Notes under the pieces: generated by a model
The model's database searches: none
What the model was told of the DNA's origin: nothing
Seen by the model: only the letters and a program-made list of their open reading frames with translations
Program-made: the position numbers and the translations under genes
Shown: piece by piece, positions 8,296-15,487 of the stretch
Layout of the letters: each line of letters opens with the position of its first letter
Numbering within the stretch: position 1 is the stretch's first letter
Assembly (NCBI GenBank): GCA_040219575.1
Contig: JAVJSD010000002.1
Location: 1 to 43,946 of the forward strand
Origin: JAVJSD01 sp040219575
GTDB lineage: Bacteria; Planctomycetota; Planctomycetia; Pirellulales; Pirellulaceae
DNA: 43,946 nucleotides
Reading direction: 5' to 3'

Positions 8296-9536
8296 GACGT
8301 CGCCTCCTCGCTGCCGGGCCACGGCAAGGCCGTCGCGGCCAGTCGGTCGAGGTCGACCTTCGCGTAGATCGCGGTCGTGTCGATGCTCCGATGGCCGAGG
8401 ATGTCCGCCACGCACTTCAAGTCCGCGCCGGCACGGTGCAATCGAGTCGCCGCCGTATGCCGCAACACGTGCGTCCCCGTCCACTGCTCACAACCGGGAA
8501 CTGTCGCGTAAGCCCGCCGCACCACACCGCGGATTAGCTCGCGAGTCACGGCCCTGCCCAGTGGCACGCGATGCCGCACAAAGAGATGACGGTCGTCGGT
8601 TGTGGGACGGTCTCGATGCACATAGTTGCCGCTGGCCTCCCGCACGCGTCGAAGCAGCGGCAACACGCGAACTCTTCGTCCCTTGCCGGCAGCCAGGCGA
8701 AGCGTCCCAGCCACTTCGTCCAGGTCGTCAAGGGTGAGGTCGGCCACTTCTGATACGCGCAGTCCCAGATCAACCATGCAGAGAACCAGGGCGTAGTCCC
8801 GACATCCGCTCGCACAGCCTTGGTCAAACGCAGACAAGAACGCTCGCAATTGCTCGTCCGTCATCACGGTCGGCAGGCTGGCCATTCGCCAGCGCGCGAG
8901 ATGGGGGACGGCCTCGGCCAAGTTGGCGCCGATTCGTCCGCGAAACTGCAACCAGCGCAGAAAACTCCGCAGCGATACGGCGGCAACTGCAGCGGCCGCT
9001 AAGCGGCTATCGTGACCGTAACGAGCAATGAACGCCTGCAGATGCCGAGGCCGAAGTAGACGCCAATCGATGCGCCCTGAACTGAACACGTACTGCAGGA
9101 ACTCGCGAGCATACCGCCGCCGACACGAGCGCGTCGCCGCCGCCAAGCCACAAGTGTGGTCTAAGTAGGCATCGAACTCCGCGACGACGCGTGCAATGGC
9201 TGGTCGGTCAACCGGCGCCGAAGCCGGAACCACCTGTTCGTCCCTGAGAAGCCGCAGCAGATGCCGCAATGCGGCATGAGCGTTGGAGCGTGGACGCCTA
9301 CCAACGCGACGCCGACAGGCAAACTCCCGCACCGTTGCTTCATCAACCTTGTCGAGCGGCTTGCGGCGCTTTCGGAGCCAGCGAAGAAACACCTCGGCAG
9401 CGCCGACGTAATTCTGGATCGTGATGCGGGCGTAGCCGCGACTGTGCAGATCGACGAGAAGTCGCTCCAGCACAGCGGAATAAGGATTGGCTTGGAGACG
9501 GCGGACCACTCGCGGACAGAAGTAGAGTTCGAGCAT
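8292..9536 (-). CDS. ritA: RIT tyrosine recombinase A
   Basis: The first recombinase of the trio, 414 residues. It has an extended N-terminus carrying two core-binding-like helical regions (about residues 20-110 and 120-215). The catalytic domain shows VDLGLRVSEVADL (Arg box), GKGRRVRVLPL, THVLRHTAATRL (HxxR), LGHRSIDTT and the nucleophile Tyr in AIYAKVD. It starts about 125 bp inside the right end of the element, leaving room for the repeat array and a promoter there. All key residues are present. Confidence 0.9.
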   Translation of the reverse strand: MLELYFCPRVVRRLQANPYSAVLERLLVDLHSRGYARITIQNYVGAAEVFLRWLRKRRKPLDKVDEATVREFACRRRVGRRPRSNAHAALRHLLRLLRDEQVVPASAPVDRPAIARVVAEFDAYLDHTCGLAAATRSCRRRYAREFLQYVFSSGRIDWRLLRPRHLQAFIARYGHDSRLAAAAVAAVSLRSFLRWLQFRGRIGANLAEAVPHLARWRMASLPTVMTDEQLRAFLSAFDQGCASGCRDYALVLCMVDLGLRVSEVADLTLDDLDEVAGTLRLAAGKGRRVRVLPLLRRVREASGNYVHRDRPTTDDRHLFVRHRVPLGRAVTRELIRGVVRRAYATVPGCEQWTGTHVLRHTAATRLHRAGADLKCVADILGHRSIDTTAIYAKVDLDRLAATALPWPGSEEATS

Positions 9537-9635
9537 AAAGGCTCTCCTGCTGCAGGAAAGCCCTCAGGATTATGCATAGTTCCCCACCGCAAAGAACCCC
9601 GACGTGCCAACGGAATCGACCCTCGGCGGCAAGAG

Positions 9636-9662
9636 CTCCGCATAGCGCGGAACTCTGCATAA
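9636..9662 (-). repeat. RIT right inverted repeat (inner copy)
   Basis: It is the exact reverse complement of 6258-6284. Unlike the left copy it is not the outermost sequence: a further 27 bp separate it from the CGCAA junction, so the two element ends are asymmetric. Confidence 0.88.
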
Positions 9663-9669
9663 ATGAGCC

Positions 9670-9687
9670 TATGCGGAGCTCTGCATA
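9670..9687. repeat. RIT right outer palindrome
   Basis: TATGCGGAGCTCTGCATA is a near-perfect palindrome combining the two variants of the element's core motif. Its last 15 bases mirror the left terminus with one mismatch. Its left half also pairs with 9633-9644 to form a hairpin. It lies two bases inside the CGCAA junction and is a likely strand-exchange or binding site. Confidence 0.75.
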
Positions 9688-9694
9688 GTCGCAA

Positions 9695-9941
9695 GAACTG
9701 GCTGTTTGTGGGCAGTCCGCCGGCCGGACGCCGCGCGGCGGCGTTGATGTCGCTGGTCGCCAGTTGCAAGGCGAACGACGTGGAGCCCTGGGCCTACCTC
9801 TACGACCTCTTTGCGCAGTTGCCGCGCATCACCAATCTCGACGAGTTCCTGCCCGACCGTTGGCTATCCCACCACCCACAGCACCGCTGGCGCATCGCCG
9901 ACCTCCGCACCCAAGAGCGCGCCGCCAAGGGTGGGCTGTAA
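9695..9941 (+). pseudogene. tnpC: IS66 transposase TnpC, 3' part
   Basis: This is the C-terminal 82 residues of the IS66 transposase, separated from the rest by the RIT element. It reads KNWLFVGSPPAGRRAAAL and then SCKANDVEPWAYLYDL, the well-conserved IS66 C-terminal (IS66_C) block, and ends LRTQERAAKGGL. Joining 4909-6257 to 9695-9941 gives 532 codons in frame, so the insertion caused no loss. An upstream in-frame ATG at 9663 lies in RIT DNA, so a short hybrid peptide could be made, but it would lack all catalytic residues. Confidence 0.9.
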
Positions 9942-9948
9942 CCTCCAG

Positions 9949-9974
9949 AACCCTGAGGTTCACAGCGCGCTTAC
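9949..9974 (-). repeat. IS66 right terminal inverted repeat
   Basis: It ends CGCGCTTAC; its reverse complement begins GTAAGCGCGC and matches the left end imperfectly over about 26 bases. It is followed directly by the target-site duplication. Confidence 0.8.
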
Positions 9975-9982
9975 GTTTGAGG
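9975..9982 (+). repeat. Right copy of the IS66 target-site duplication
   Basis: GTTTGAGG, identical to 4054-4061. Together they fix the IS66 ends. Confidence 0.9.
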
Positions 9983-10341
9983 TCGAATCGCGCCCGGCGC
10001 TGCGCGGTGTTTGTGCTGCGGTCCCCCTCACACATTCAGGAATGGTCCGAATTCCGTACGAATTCGTCAGGAATTCGTTGGAGGCGTTCGACTTCGCGCC
10101 TAAGCTTATCTGCCCACAACCAAGATGCCGGCAGACCTGGAGACAAGATGCGAGGTCAGTCCTCCAAATCCAACGGCTCGCCGCGGCCCACGAACGGCCG
10201 AAAAATTGCCGCTGTGGGCGCACGATGCGGTTTGCGGATGGTTGGGGCATACCGGTCCCTAACCGCGGCGGCAGGCGCGCCTGTCATGGCGACCTGCCGA
10301 CGGAAGAAACACGATTCACCAGCGAAAAACTGGAGGTGCAC
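9983..10341. other. Intergenic stretch before the DUF5131 gene
   Basis: The frame of the next gene stays open through this stretch, but its predicted residues look like no protein and no ribosome-binding site supports an earlier start. Before the IS66 insertion it would have been joined to the excisionase-like gene region, giving one long regulatory gap. It contains the 11-bp-spaced GAATTC repeats described separately. Confidence 0.4.
10049..10081 (+). repeat. Three 11-bp-spaced GAATTC repeats
   Basis: GAATTC begins at 10049, 10060 and 10071, so the period is exactly 11 bp, about one helical turn. The units are GAATTCCGTAC, GAATTCGTCAG and GAATTCGTTGG. They lie about 260 bp ahead of the DUF5131-primase-ATPase gene cluster. 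Such helically phased repeats are often binding sites for a regulator or replication initiator, but three short units could also be chance. Confidence 0.45.
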
Positions 10342-11196
10342 ATGAGTCAAAAAACGAAAATCCAGTGGTGTGACAGCACGGTAAATTCCACGATGGGGTG
10401 TGATGGATGCGAACTATGGAACGCGCAGCGCAAGTCCTGCTACGCCGGTGAGCTCCACAGGCGGTTCGGCGGTTCCAGTAAGGGATATGCCCCAAGGTTC
10501 GAGCAGGTGACCCTCTTCCCCGGTCGCATGGCCACGGCTGCACGCTGGTCCGACTTGCGTGGCCAGAGACGTCCAGCAAAGCCGTGGCTGGACCTACTAC
10601 CCCGGCTGATTTTCGTCAGCGACATGTCAGATGCGCTCTCGAAATCTGTGACGTTTGGTTACCTCCTCGATGAAGTAATCGCCAGTGTGACAAGTACTCA
10701 AGGTCAGCGTCACCACTGGCTCTGGCTTACCAAACGCCCCAAGCGCATGGCCGAATTCTCGGCGTGGCTCAGAGAGCGCGGCGTCGAATGGCCGTCCAAC
10801 CTGTGGGCGGGAACCAGCATCACCGACCAGGCGACAACCAGTCGAATCAAACATCTGCTCAACGTTGGCGATGAGAAGACGATCCACTTCCTTTCCGTCG
10901 AACCGCAGGTGGAGGACATCAACCCCGACCCTTGGTTGCCGCTAGTTGACTGGCTTATCCACGGCGGCGAGTCTGGCCACAGCGCACGTCCGTTCGAGCT
11001 GCGATGGGCGAACAAACTGATCGAGCGATGTCATCGTCACGACGTTCCCTATTTTCTGAAGCAGTTTGGTAGCCACGTAGTAGACGAATCAGGCCGACTA
11101 AGACTCCACGACAAACATGGAGGCGATTGGCACGAGTGGCCCGAGCGTGTGCGTGTGAGAGAAGTGCCGAAAGTTGCCATTGCGCGGGAAATGTGA
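10342..11196 (+). CDS. DUF5131 (phage Gp37/Gp68-like) protein
   Basis: The 284-residue product starts at ATG 10342 behind a strong GGAGGTG site. It matches the DUF5131/Gp37_Gp68 family from phages and mobile elements. The N-terminus carries conserved cysteines Cys10, Cys20, Cys23 and Cys33 (MGCDGCELW and KSCYAGEL). The body has the family blocks HHWLWLTKRPKRM, NLWAGTSI, FLSVEPQVED, DWLIHGGESG and PYFLKQFG. The cysteines and barrel-like fold have led to comparison with radical-SAM-type proteins, but no activity is established to my knowledge. The usual three-Cys-motif partner protein is not visible next to it. It is the first gene of the replication module and is probably cargo of the integrative element. 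Confidence 0.8.
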   Translation: MSQKTKIQWCDSTVNSTMGCDGCELWNAQRKSCYAGELHRRFGGSSKGYAPRFEQVTLFPGRMATAARWSDLRGQRRPAKPWLDLLPRLIFVSDMSDALSKSVTFGYLLDEVIASVTSTQGQRHHWLWLTKRPKRMAEFSAWLRERGVEWPSNLWAGTSITDQATTSRIKHLLNVGDEKTIHFLSVEPQVEDINPDPWLPLVDWLIHGGESGHSARPFELRWANKLIERCHRHDVPYFLKQFGSHVVDESGRLRLHDKHGGDWHEWPERVRVREVPKVAIAREM

Positions 11197-11216
11197 GCTC
11201 TACAGGCGGAGCGGCC

Positions 11217-11411
11217 ATGAGTCGGCGCACATCAAATACCCGACGGGGACGAAGCAGAGTCCAGCACGCCGAAGAGCAGCCCGCGGAACAATCGCTGCGT
11301 TGGGCGGTAGCCGCAAGCTTCGATGTGCTTGAGCCGCATCTGCAGAGCGAATCTTCCGGTCCGCCAATCGACTGGCGCCGGCAACCCGGCGTCGGGGAGG
11401 AAACTCGATGA
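11217..11411 (+). CDS. Small hypothetical protein
   Basis: A 64-residue reading frame begins at ATG 11217, shortly after the DUF5131 stop and behind a GGCGGAG sequence. It ends in an ATGA overlap with the primase-polymerase gene, which argues that it is translated in the same operon. The product is basic at the N-terminus (MSRRTSNTRRGRSRVQ) and rich in Glu, Ser and Trp later. No family is recognised. In mobile replication modules such small proteins are often DNA-binding helpers, but this is only an inference from position. Confidence 0.5.
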   Translation: MSRRTSNTRRGRSRVQHAEEQPAEQSLRWAVAASFDVLEPHLQSESSGPPIDWRRQPGVGEETR

Positions 11412-12427
11412 ATAACGATGACGATCATCTCTGTGCGCTCGTGGAGCGATTCCAGGCCGGCGACGATTCAGTCCGCGCCGACCTCCTGGCCAGCGACGTG
11501 TCGATCGCGCTCACGGGGCTGTCGCTCACGCTAGATGCGGTGGCGTTGTACCACTGGCTTGAGTTTTCGATAGTCCCGCAGCTGCCCGGCGCCAAGGCGC
11601 CCTGCCTAAAGTGGAAGCCGTTCCAAGAGCGACGCGCCACGACCGAAGAATGCTTCCACTGGTGGCACGCCCAGTGGCCAGACGCTGGAGTCGCCATCGT
11701 GCTGGGGCCGGTGAGCAACCTATTCGTCGTGGATGTCGACGGCACCGCCGCCCACCAGGAGTTGGTGCGTCGCCTGGGCAAGGTGCCCAGGGCGCCAAAA
11801 GTGAAATCTGGCAGCGGGAAGAAGCACCGGTATCACCTGTTTTTCCGGCATCCGGACCTCACGACGAAGGCCAAGGCCACACCGTGGCATCCGCAACTGG
11901 AATTTCGAGGCCAAGGAGGCATCGTCATCGCGCCGCCCTCCCTCCACAAGTCCGGCAAGCGATATCGCTGGGCACAAGGCAGGTCCCTCGACGACCTCGC
12001 GCCACCCGAATTGCCCGAGGCTATCGTCGACGCGCTCAAGCTGAAGGTGATCCCGCCTCGGCCGGCAACGCAGCCGCCTGGACAGCTTGGACAGCTTGTC
12101 TCGATCCCGCTACTGCCGCGGCTCTCCTGGGCCACACAGCAGTACCTCAAGGGGCGATTCGCCAACGGCCCTGACTGGAATCGCCGCCTGTTCACCGCCG
12201 CATGCGACATGGCCGGGAACGGTTACCAGCAGGACGTTGCCGCACCGATGCTGCTGGCTGGGGCGCAGCCATGGAACGCGAGCGAGGAGGAGAAGGCGGT
12301 GACGACCATCCGCTCCGCGTTTTCGGAGCAGCGCGAGCCCGCCCGCCGTGGGCGCGATCGCAAGAAAGCAGTAACGAAAACAATCACGATCCAAGTAGAG
12401 GTTTTACATGACGAAGAAAAGTCGTAA
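11408..12427 (+). CDS. Bifunctional primase-polymerase (PrimPol-type)
   Basis: The 339-residue product has an archaeo-eukaryotic primase-like prim-pol domain at about residues 35-200. Visible motifs are VVDVDG (about 108-113, metal-binding acidic residues), a KKHRYHLFF block (about 139-146) holding the catalytic His, and FRGQGGIVIAPPSLHKSG (about 166-183). After this lies a helical C-terminal part (about 225-320) like the primase C-terminal domains of phage and plasmid proteins. Such enzymes make primers and extend them during replication of mobile elements. The gene overlaps both neighbours (ATGA upstream, 20 bp downstream), so it is part of one operon with the ATPase. The first 30 residues are an unassigned acidic segment. 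Confidence 0.82.
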   Translation: MNNDDDHLCALVERFQAGDDSVRADLLASDVSIALTGLSLTLDAVALYHWLEFSIVPQLPGAKAPCLKWKPFQERRATTEECFHWWHAQWPDAGVAIVLGPVSNLFVVDVDGTAAHQELVRRLGKVPRAPKVKSGSGKKHRYHLFFRHPDLTTKAKATPWHPQLEFRGQGGIVIAPPSLHKSGKRYRWAQGRSLDDLAPPELPEAIVDALKLKVIPPRPATQPPGQLGQLVSIPLLPRLSWATQQYLKGRFANGPDWNRRLFTAACDMAGNGYQQDVAAPMLLAGAQPWNASEEEKAVTTIRSAFSEQREPARRGRDRKKAVTKTITIQVEVLHDEEKS

Positions 12428-14780
12428 GAGGAAAAACACAAACACGCGGACTACGGGCCGCAGCAGCGAGAAGTCTACTCGGAAGAATTCGCCCGGCAAG
12501 GCGCGAAACAAAGGCGCGAGGAGAAGGTCGAGTACGGCCCCCCCGGAGCCGCAGGTAGATCCGCGCGTGGAAGACACAGTGCGGAAGCGGAAGCGGAAGA
12601 AACCGCTGAAAGAGCCGACGACGTCGACCTCGAAAAAAGAAGGAAAGGGGGAGGCGCGCAAGCGGACGAGGAACACGTCGCAAAATGAAACACGGGGGAC
12701 ATCCAGTTTATCCAGCCCCGGCCGCGACAAGCGGAAGAAGAAGCACAAGCAGCACTTGGACATCCGTATCGAAGTCGAGGCGAGGACGGGCAGGACGACG
12801 CGCGTTGTCTCCGCCGTGGACGGGGACGGCAACCTCGTTCATCGCCACAAATTCGACGTGGACAGGTCGGACGAACGCCGCCGCTTCCTGAAGGATTTGA
12901 GCGAGCGCCTCAAAGTCGACGCGGAATGCCTCCTGCAGTACGACCAGCACATCGTTGCCCTCGCGGAGGAGGCCGACCAGGGGGCGTACGAGGAAGCGGC
13001 CGACCGCCACTTGCCCAACCCCGCCCCGTACCGCCTCACTGAGCATGGGCTGGTCTACGACAAGCCGCACGGAGACAGCGTGATGCCGATTCCGCTGACG
13101 AATTTCGGCGCGGCGATCGAAGAAGAAATCACTGAGGACGATGGCTTCGAGAAGCGGCGTGTCTTTGCTATTCGGGGCCGACGCGATGATGAAACGTATG
13201 AGTTTCGCGTCCCGGCAAGCAAATTCGACGCGCTGTGCTGGGTCACCGAGGAGATGGGCTCTCAAGCAGTCATCTATGCGGGGTTTGGCTCGCGGGAGCA
13301 TACTAAAGTCGCCATCAGGCTGGTGCGCAAACCGACCAGGCGGCAGGTCTACCGGCACACCGGCTGGCGGAGAATCGATGGTCAGCACCTGTACCTGCAT
13401 GGTGGCGGTGCGGTAGGGCCGAAGGGGCCGGCTGCAGGTGTGGAAGTCGAGCTGAGCGGGGAACTTACGCGATATATCCTCCCGGAAGTTCCTGAACGCG
13501 AAACGCTCAAGGACCGCATACGGGCAACCCTCGATCTGCGGCAACTCGGGCCGCTCTCAGTCACGTGCTGTCCGGAGGGCGCCACTTTTCGCGCCGCCCT
13601 CGGGGGCGAGTGCGACACGACGCTGTGGCTGACCGGGGAGACCGGCAGCGGCAAATCGGAGCTCGTTGCACGCTACCAGCAGCACTTCGGCCGGGCAATG
13701 GATCGTACCGGCCTACCCGCGAGTTGGTTGTCCACGGGGAATGCGCTGGAAACGTCCGCCTCATGCGCGAAAGACGCGCTATTCGTGATCGACGACTTCT
13801 GTCCGCGCGGGCCCGCTGGCGACATCAGCCGATACAACAAGACCGCAGACCGGGTAATCCGCGCCGCCCGTAATAAGGCGGGACGCCAGCGGATGTGGGC
13901 GGATGGGACGCTGCGTCCAACGAGGTATCCGCGGGGGATAATCGTCGGGACCGGAGAGGACGTGCCCACAGGGCACAGCCTGCGAGCAGGCATGATGATC
14001 GTCGAGTTGCCTAAGTCGGGCATGGACTGGGCGCTGCTCACCGGCTGTCAGGCGAAAGGCGCTGCAGGCGCATACGCCGCAACGATGGCAGGGTTTCTCA
14101 GGTTCGTATCACGGAACTTCGACAAAGTCCAGGATGGCGTAAGACGAAAGCTGCGCGAGTTTAGGGCAAAGGCATCAGCGTCGGCGGCACACAGACGTAC
14201 GCCAGACCTAGTGGCTAACTTGGCGACCGGCTGCTACTTTTTCCTTCGCTACGCCGAAGCGAAGAGGGCGATAACCGACGAGGAGCGGCGACGCCTGTTC
14301 GAAGAGGCGTGGAGGGCAATCGGCCAGGCCGCTGCCCAACAGGACCAGTACCTGCGTTCCGCTCGTCCCGAACTCCGTTTTCTTGAGCTCTTGTGTAGCG
14401 CGATTTCAAGCGGAGAAGCCCATCTTGCTGGCTTGGACGGCGAGCGTCCGAAGAGTCCCCAGGTGGCGAAGGCCTACGGCTGGCGTTGCAGCCGGACGGG
14501 ACTCGAGAGCAAGCAGTGGACGTACCAGGGCAAACGGATCGGTTGGATCGCGGATGAACTCATCTACCTTGATTCTGAAGCAGCGTATAAGGTCGCTCAG
14601 GAGATGGCACGCCATGGCGAGGCGATCCCGGTCCAATCGAAGACGCTGCACAAGCGCCTGGCCGATTCCGGGCTCCTCGCCAAGACCGAGAAAGATCGCG
14701 GCAAATTGACCGTGAGGAAAAAGATCGCGGGTGATCGGCGGCATGTTCTTTGTATCAAGGCGGATTACTTGTGCCGGTAA
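12408..14780 (+). CDS. DUF927-like P-loop ATPase with a basic N-terminus
   Basis: The 790-residue product starts with about 110 residues of Lys/Arg/Ser/Thr-rich low complexity (KKSRKRKNTNTRTTG), probably disordered and nucleic-acid binding. A DUF927-type region follows. The ATPase core has Walker A GETGSGKS at about 410-417 and a Walker B-like FVIDDF at about 459-464. The C-terminal third is helical (MAGFLRFVSRNFDKVQDGVR) and ends in a winged-helix-like segment. DUF927 ATPases coupled to prim-pol proteins are taken to be replicative helicases of plasmids, phages and integrative elements. Start ATG 12408 overlaps the primase end by 20 bp. It is the last gene before the palindromic repeats, so it may mark the right side of the element. 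Confidence 0.75.
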   Translation: MTKKSRKRKNTNTRTTGRSSEKSTRKNSPGKARNKGARRRSSTAPPEPQVDPRVEDTVRKRKRKKPLKEPTTSTSKKEGKGEARKRTRNTSQNETRGTSSLSSPGRDKRKKKHKQHLDIRIEVEARTGRTTRVVSAVDGDGNLVHRHKFDVDRSDERRRFLKDLSERLKVDAECLLQYDQHIVALAEEADQGAYEEAADRHLPNPAPYRLTEHGLVYDKPHGDSVMPIPLTNFGAAIEEEITEDDGFEKRRVFAIRGRRDDETYEFRVPASKFDALCWVTEEMGSQAVIYAGFGSREHTKVAIRLVRKPTRRQVYRHTGWRRIDGQHLYLHGGGAVGPKGPAAGVEVELSGELTRYILPEVPERETLKDRIRATLDLRQLGPLSVTCCPEGATFRAALGGECDTTLWLTGETGSGKSELVARYQQHFGRAMDRTGLPASWLSTGNALETSASCAKDALFVIDDFCPRGPAGDISRYNKTADRVIRAARNKAGRQRMWADGTLRPTRYPRGIIVGTGEDVPTGHSLRAGMMIVELPKSGMDWALLTGCQAKGAAGAYAATMAGFLRFVSRNFDKVQDGVRRKLREFRAKASASAAHRRTPDLVANLATGCYFFLRYAEAKRAITDEERRRLFEEAWRAIGQAAAQQDQYLRSARPELRFLELLCSAISSGEAHLAGLDGERPKSPQVAKAYGWRCSRTGLESKQWTYQGKRIGWIADELIYLDSEAAYKVAQEMARHGEAIPVQSKTLHKRLADSGLLAKTEKDRGKLTVRKKIAGDRRHVLCIKADYLCR

Positions 14781-14783
14781 TGG

Positions 14784-14835
14784 GACCAATCGGCCCCCAA
14801 CCGGCCCGAGTGGGCCGGTTGGGCCGGTCGTGGTC
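14784..14835. repeat. Long palindromic repeat, copy 1
   Basis: An imperfect inverted repeat (GACCAATCGGCC... against GGCCGGTCGTGGTC) with a GAG loop starts 4 bp after the ATPase stop codon. It belongs to the dispersed family with the core GTGGGCCGATTGGGCCGG. It could act as a terminator or mRNA-stabilising hairpin here. Confidence 0.75.
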
Positions 14836-14925
14836 ACTGATATCCCCGAGTCTGAGCCCTCCAGAAGGCAACTTGCGGCAAGCTGACCGCGTCCTTCGAA
14901 GTAACGGGCGATGACACCCTTACCC

Positions 14926-14970
14926 CAGATTCGGCCCAGCGTGGGCCGATTGGGCCGGTCTTCCGCACCA
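14926..14970. repeat. Long palindromic repeat, copy 2
   Basis: It has the core GTGGGCCGATTGGGCCGG at 14941-14958, preceded by a shortened left arm (ATTCGGCCCAGC) and followed by the family's right flank TCTTCCGCACCA. Confidence 0.8.
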
Positions 14971-15011
14971 CATCCGCGTCGAAGCGCATGGCTTTCATCG
15001 TACGGCCTGGT

Positions 15012-15044
15012 CGGTGGGCCGATTGGGCCGGTTCCTGCGCACAC
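15012..15044. repeat. Palindromic repeat, half copy 3
   Basis: The right arm is complete (GTGGGCCGATTGGGCCGG) and followed by the flank TTCCTGCGCACACA. The left arm is absent. Confidence 0.75.
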
Positions 15045-15143
15045 ATACCCCTTTGTGCCGCCCCATTTTGAACGACGAGAATTTTGCTTCTCGAATCGCC
15101 TCTCGTGCGTCTGAATTGCCGGGTGAGGCCGTTGCCGCTTTCA

Positions 15144-15410
15144 CTACTCCCCCAGCGCCCGACGCGAACCGCGCCGAGCGAACACGCCGAATTCGCGCCA
15201 GTGCGTAGCTGGAGTGCCCCTCAACCTTTCACTGGCGTGGGTTTTCGCGCGATCAAGAACTTCAGCGGCGTGCGCCACATAGTGCACTTGCCGTTGGGCG
15301 TCGCGCCGTCGCTCGAACGGCGTTAGATTGACGCCAATTTGACGACCGCAGCCATGCGCGGTCGAGGACAAGAAAAGCATTCCATCGACATGATCGAAGA
15401 GAATGCTCAT
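15144..15410 (-). CDS. Possible small hypothetical protein behind the AAA/VWA pair
   Basis: An 88-residue frame on the same strand as the AAA/VWA genes starts at ATG 15410, 77 bp after the VWA stop codon. Codon third positions are moderately GC-biased and the composition (MSILFDHVDGMLFLSSTAHG) is protein-like. There is no clear ribosome-binding site and I recognise no family. It may be a third gene of that unit or non-coding. Confidence 0.28.
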   Translation of the reverse strand: MSILFDHVDGMLFLSSTAHGCGRQIGVNLTPFERRRDAQRQVHYVAHAAEVLDRAKTHASERLRGTPATHWREFGVFARRGSRRALGE

Positions 15411-15487
15411 AAAACGTAGACGAACGTCGGTTAGTCTTCTTGGGGCGACTTCGGAGATTCACCGGAGAGCGTCGTCCGAAGCAGGGG

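Larger units (their letters stand above)
6258..9694 (-). mobile_element. Recombinase-in-trio (RIT) element inserted in tnpC
   Basis: The 3437-bp insertion carries three tyrosine-recombinase genes in one orientation, each overlapping the next by ATGA, which defines the RIT class. It is bordered by a 5-bp direct repeat CGCAA (6253-6257 and 9690-9694). Inside are perfect 27-bp inverted repeats at 6258-6284 and 9636-9662. Extra copies of the core motif TATGC(A/G)GAG form hairpins at both ends. Because the host gene is known (IS66 tnpC), the element boundaries are fixed to within the 5-bp repeat. How RIT elements move is not well established; all three enzymes here retain their catalytic residues, so the copy may be active. 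Confidence 0.93.
4062..9974 (+). mobile_element. IS66-family insertion sequence carrying a nested RIT element
   Basis: The element starts with GTAAGCGC at 4062 and ends with the reverse complement GCGCTTAC at 9974, the terminal sequence typical of IS66. It is flanked by the perfect 8-bp duplication GTTTGAGG. It encodes the three standard IS66 proteins in order: TnpA, TnpB (ATGA overlap) and the large TnpC transposase. The span is 5913 bp, but 3437 bp of this is an inserted recombinase-trio element; without it the IS would be 2476 bp, normal for the family. It lies between the excisionase-like gene and the DUF5131 gene, so it interrupts the integrative element without breaking a recognisable element gene. 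Confidence 0.93.

Noticed and set aside
12708..13544. A 278-residue minus-strand frame
   Set aside because: It is antisense to the DUF927-like ATPase, whose Walker motifs and operon overlaps are decisive.
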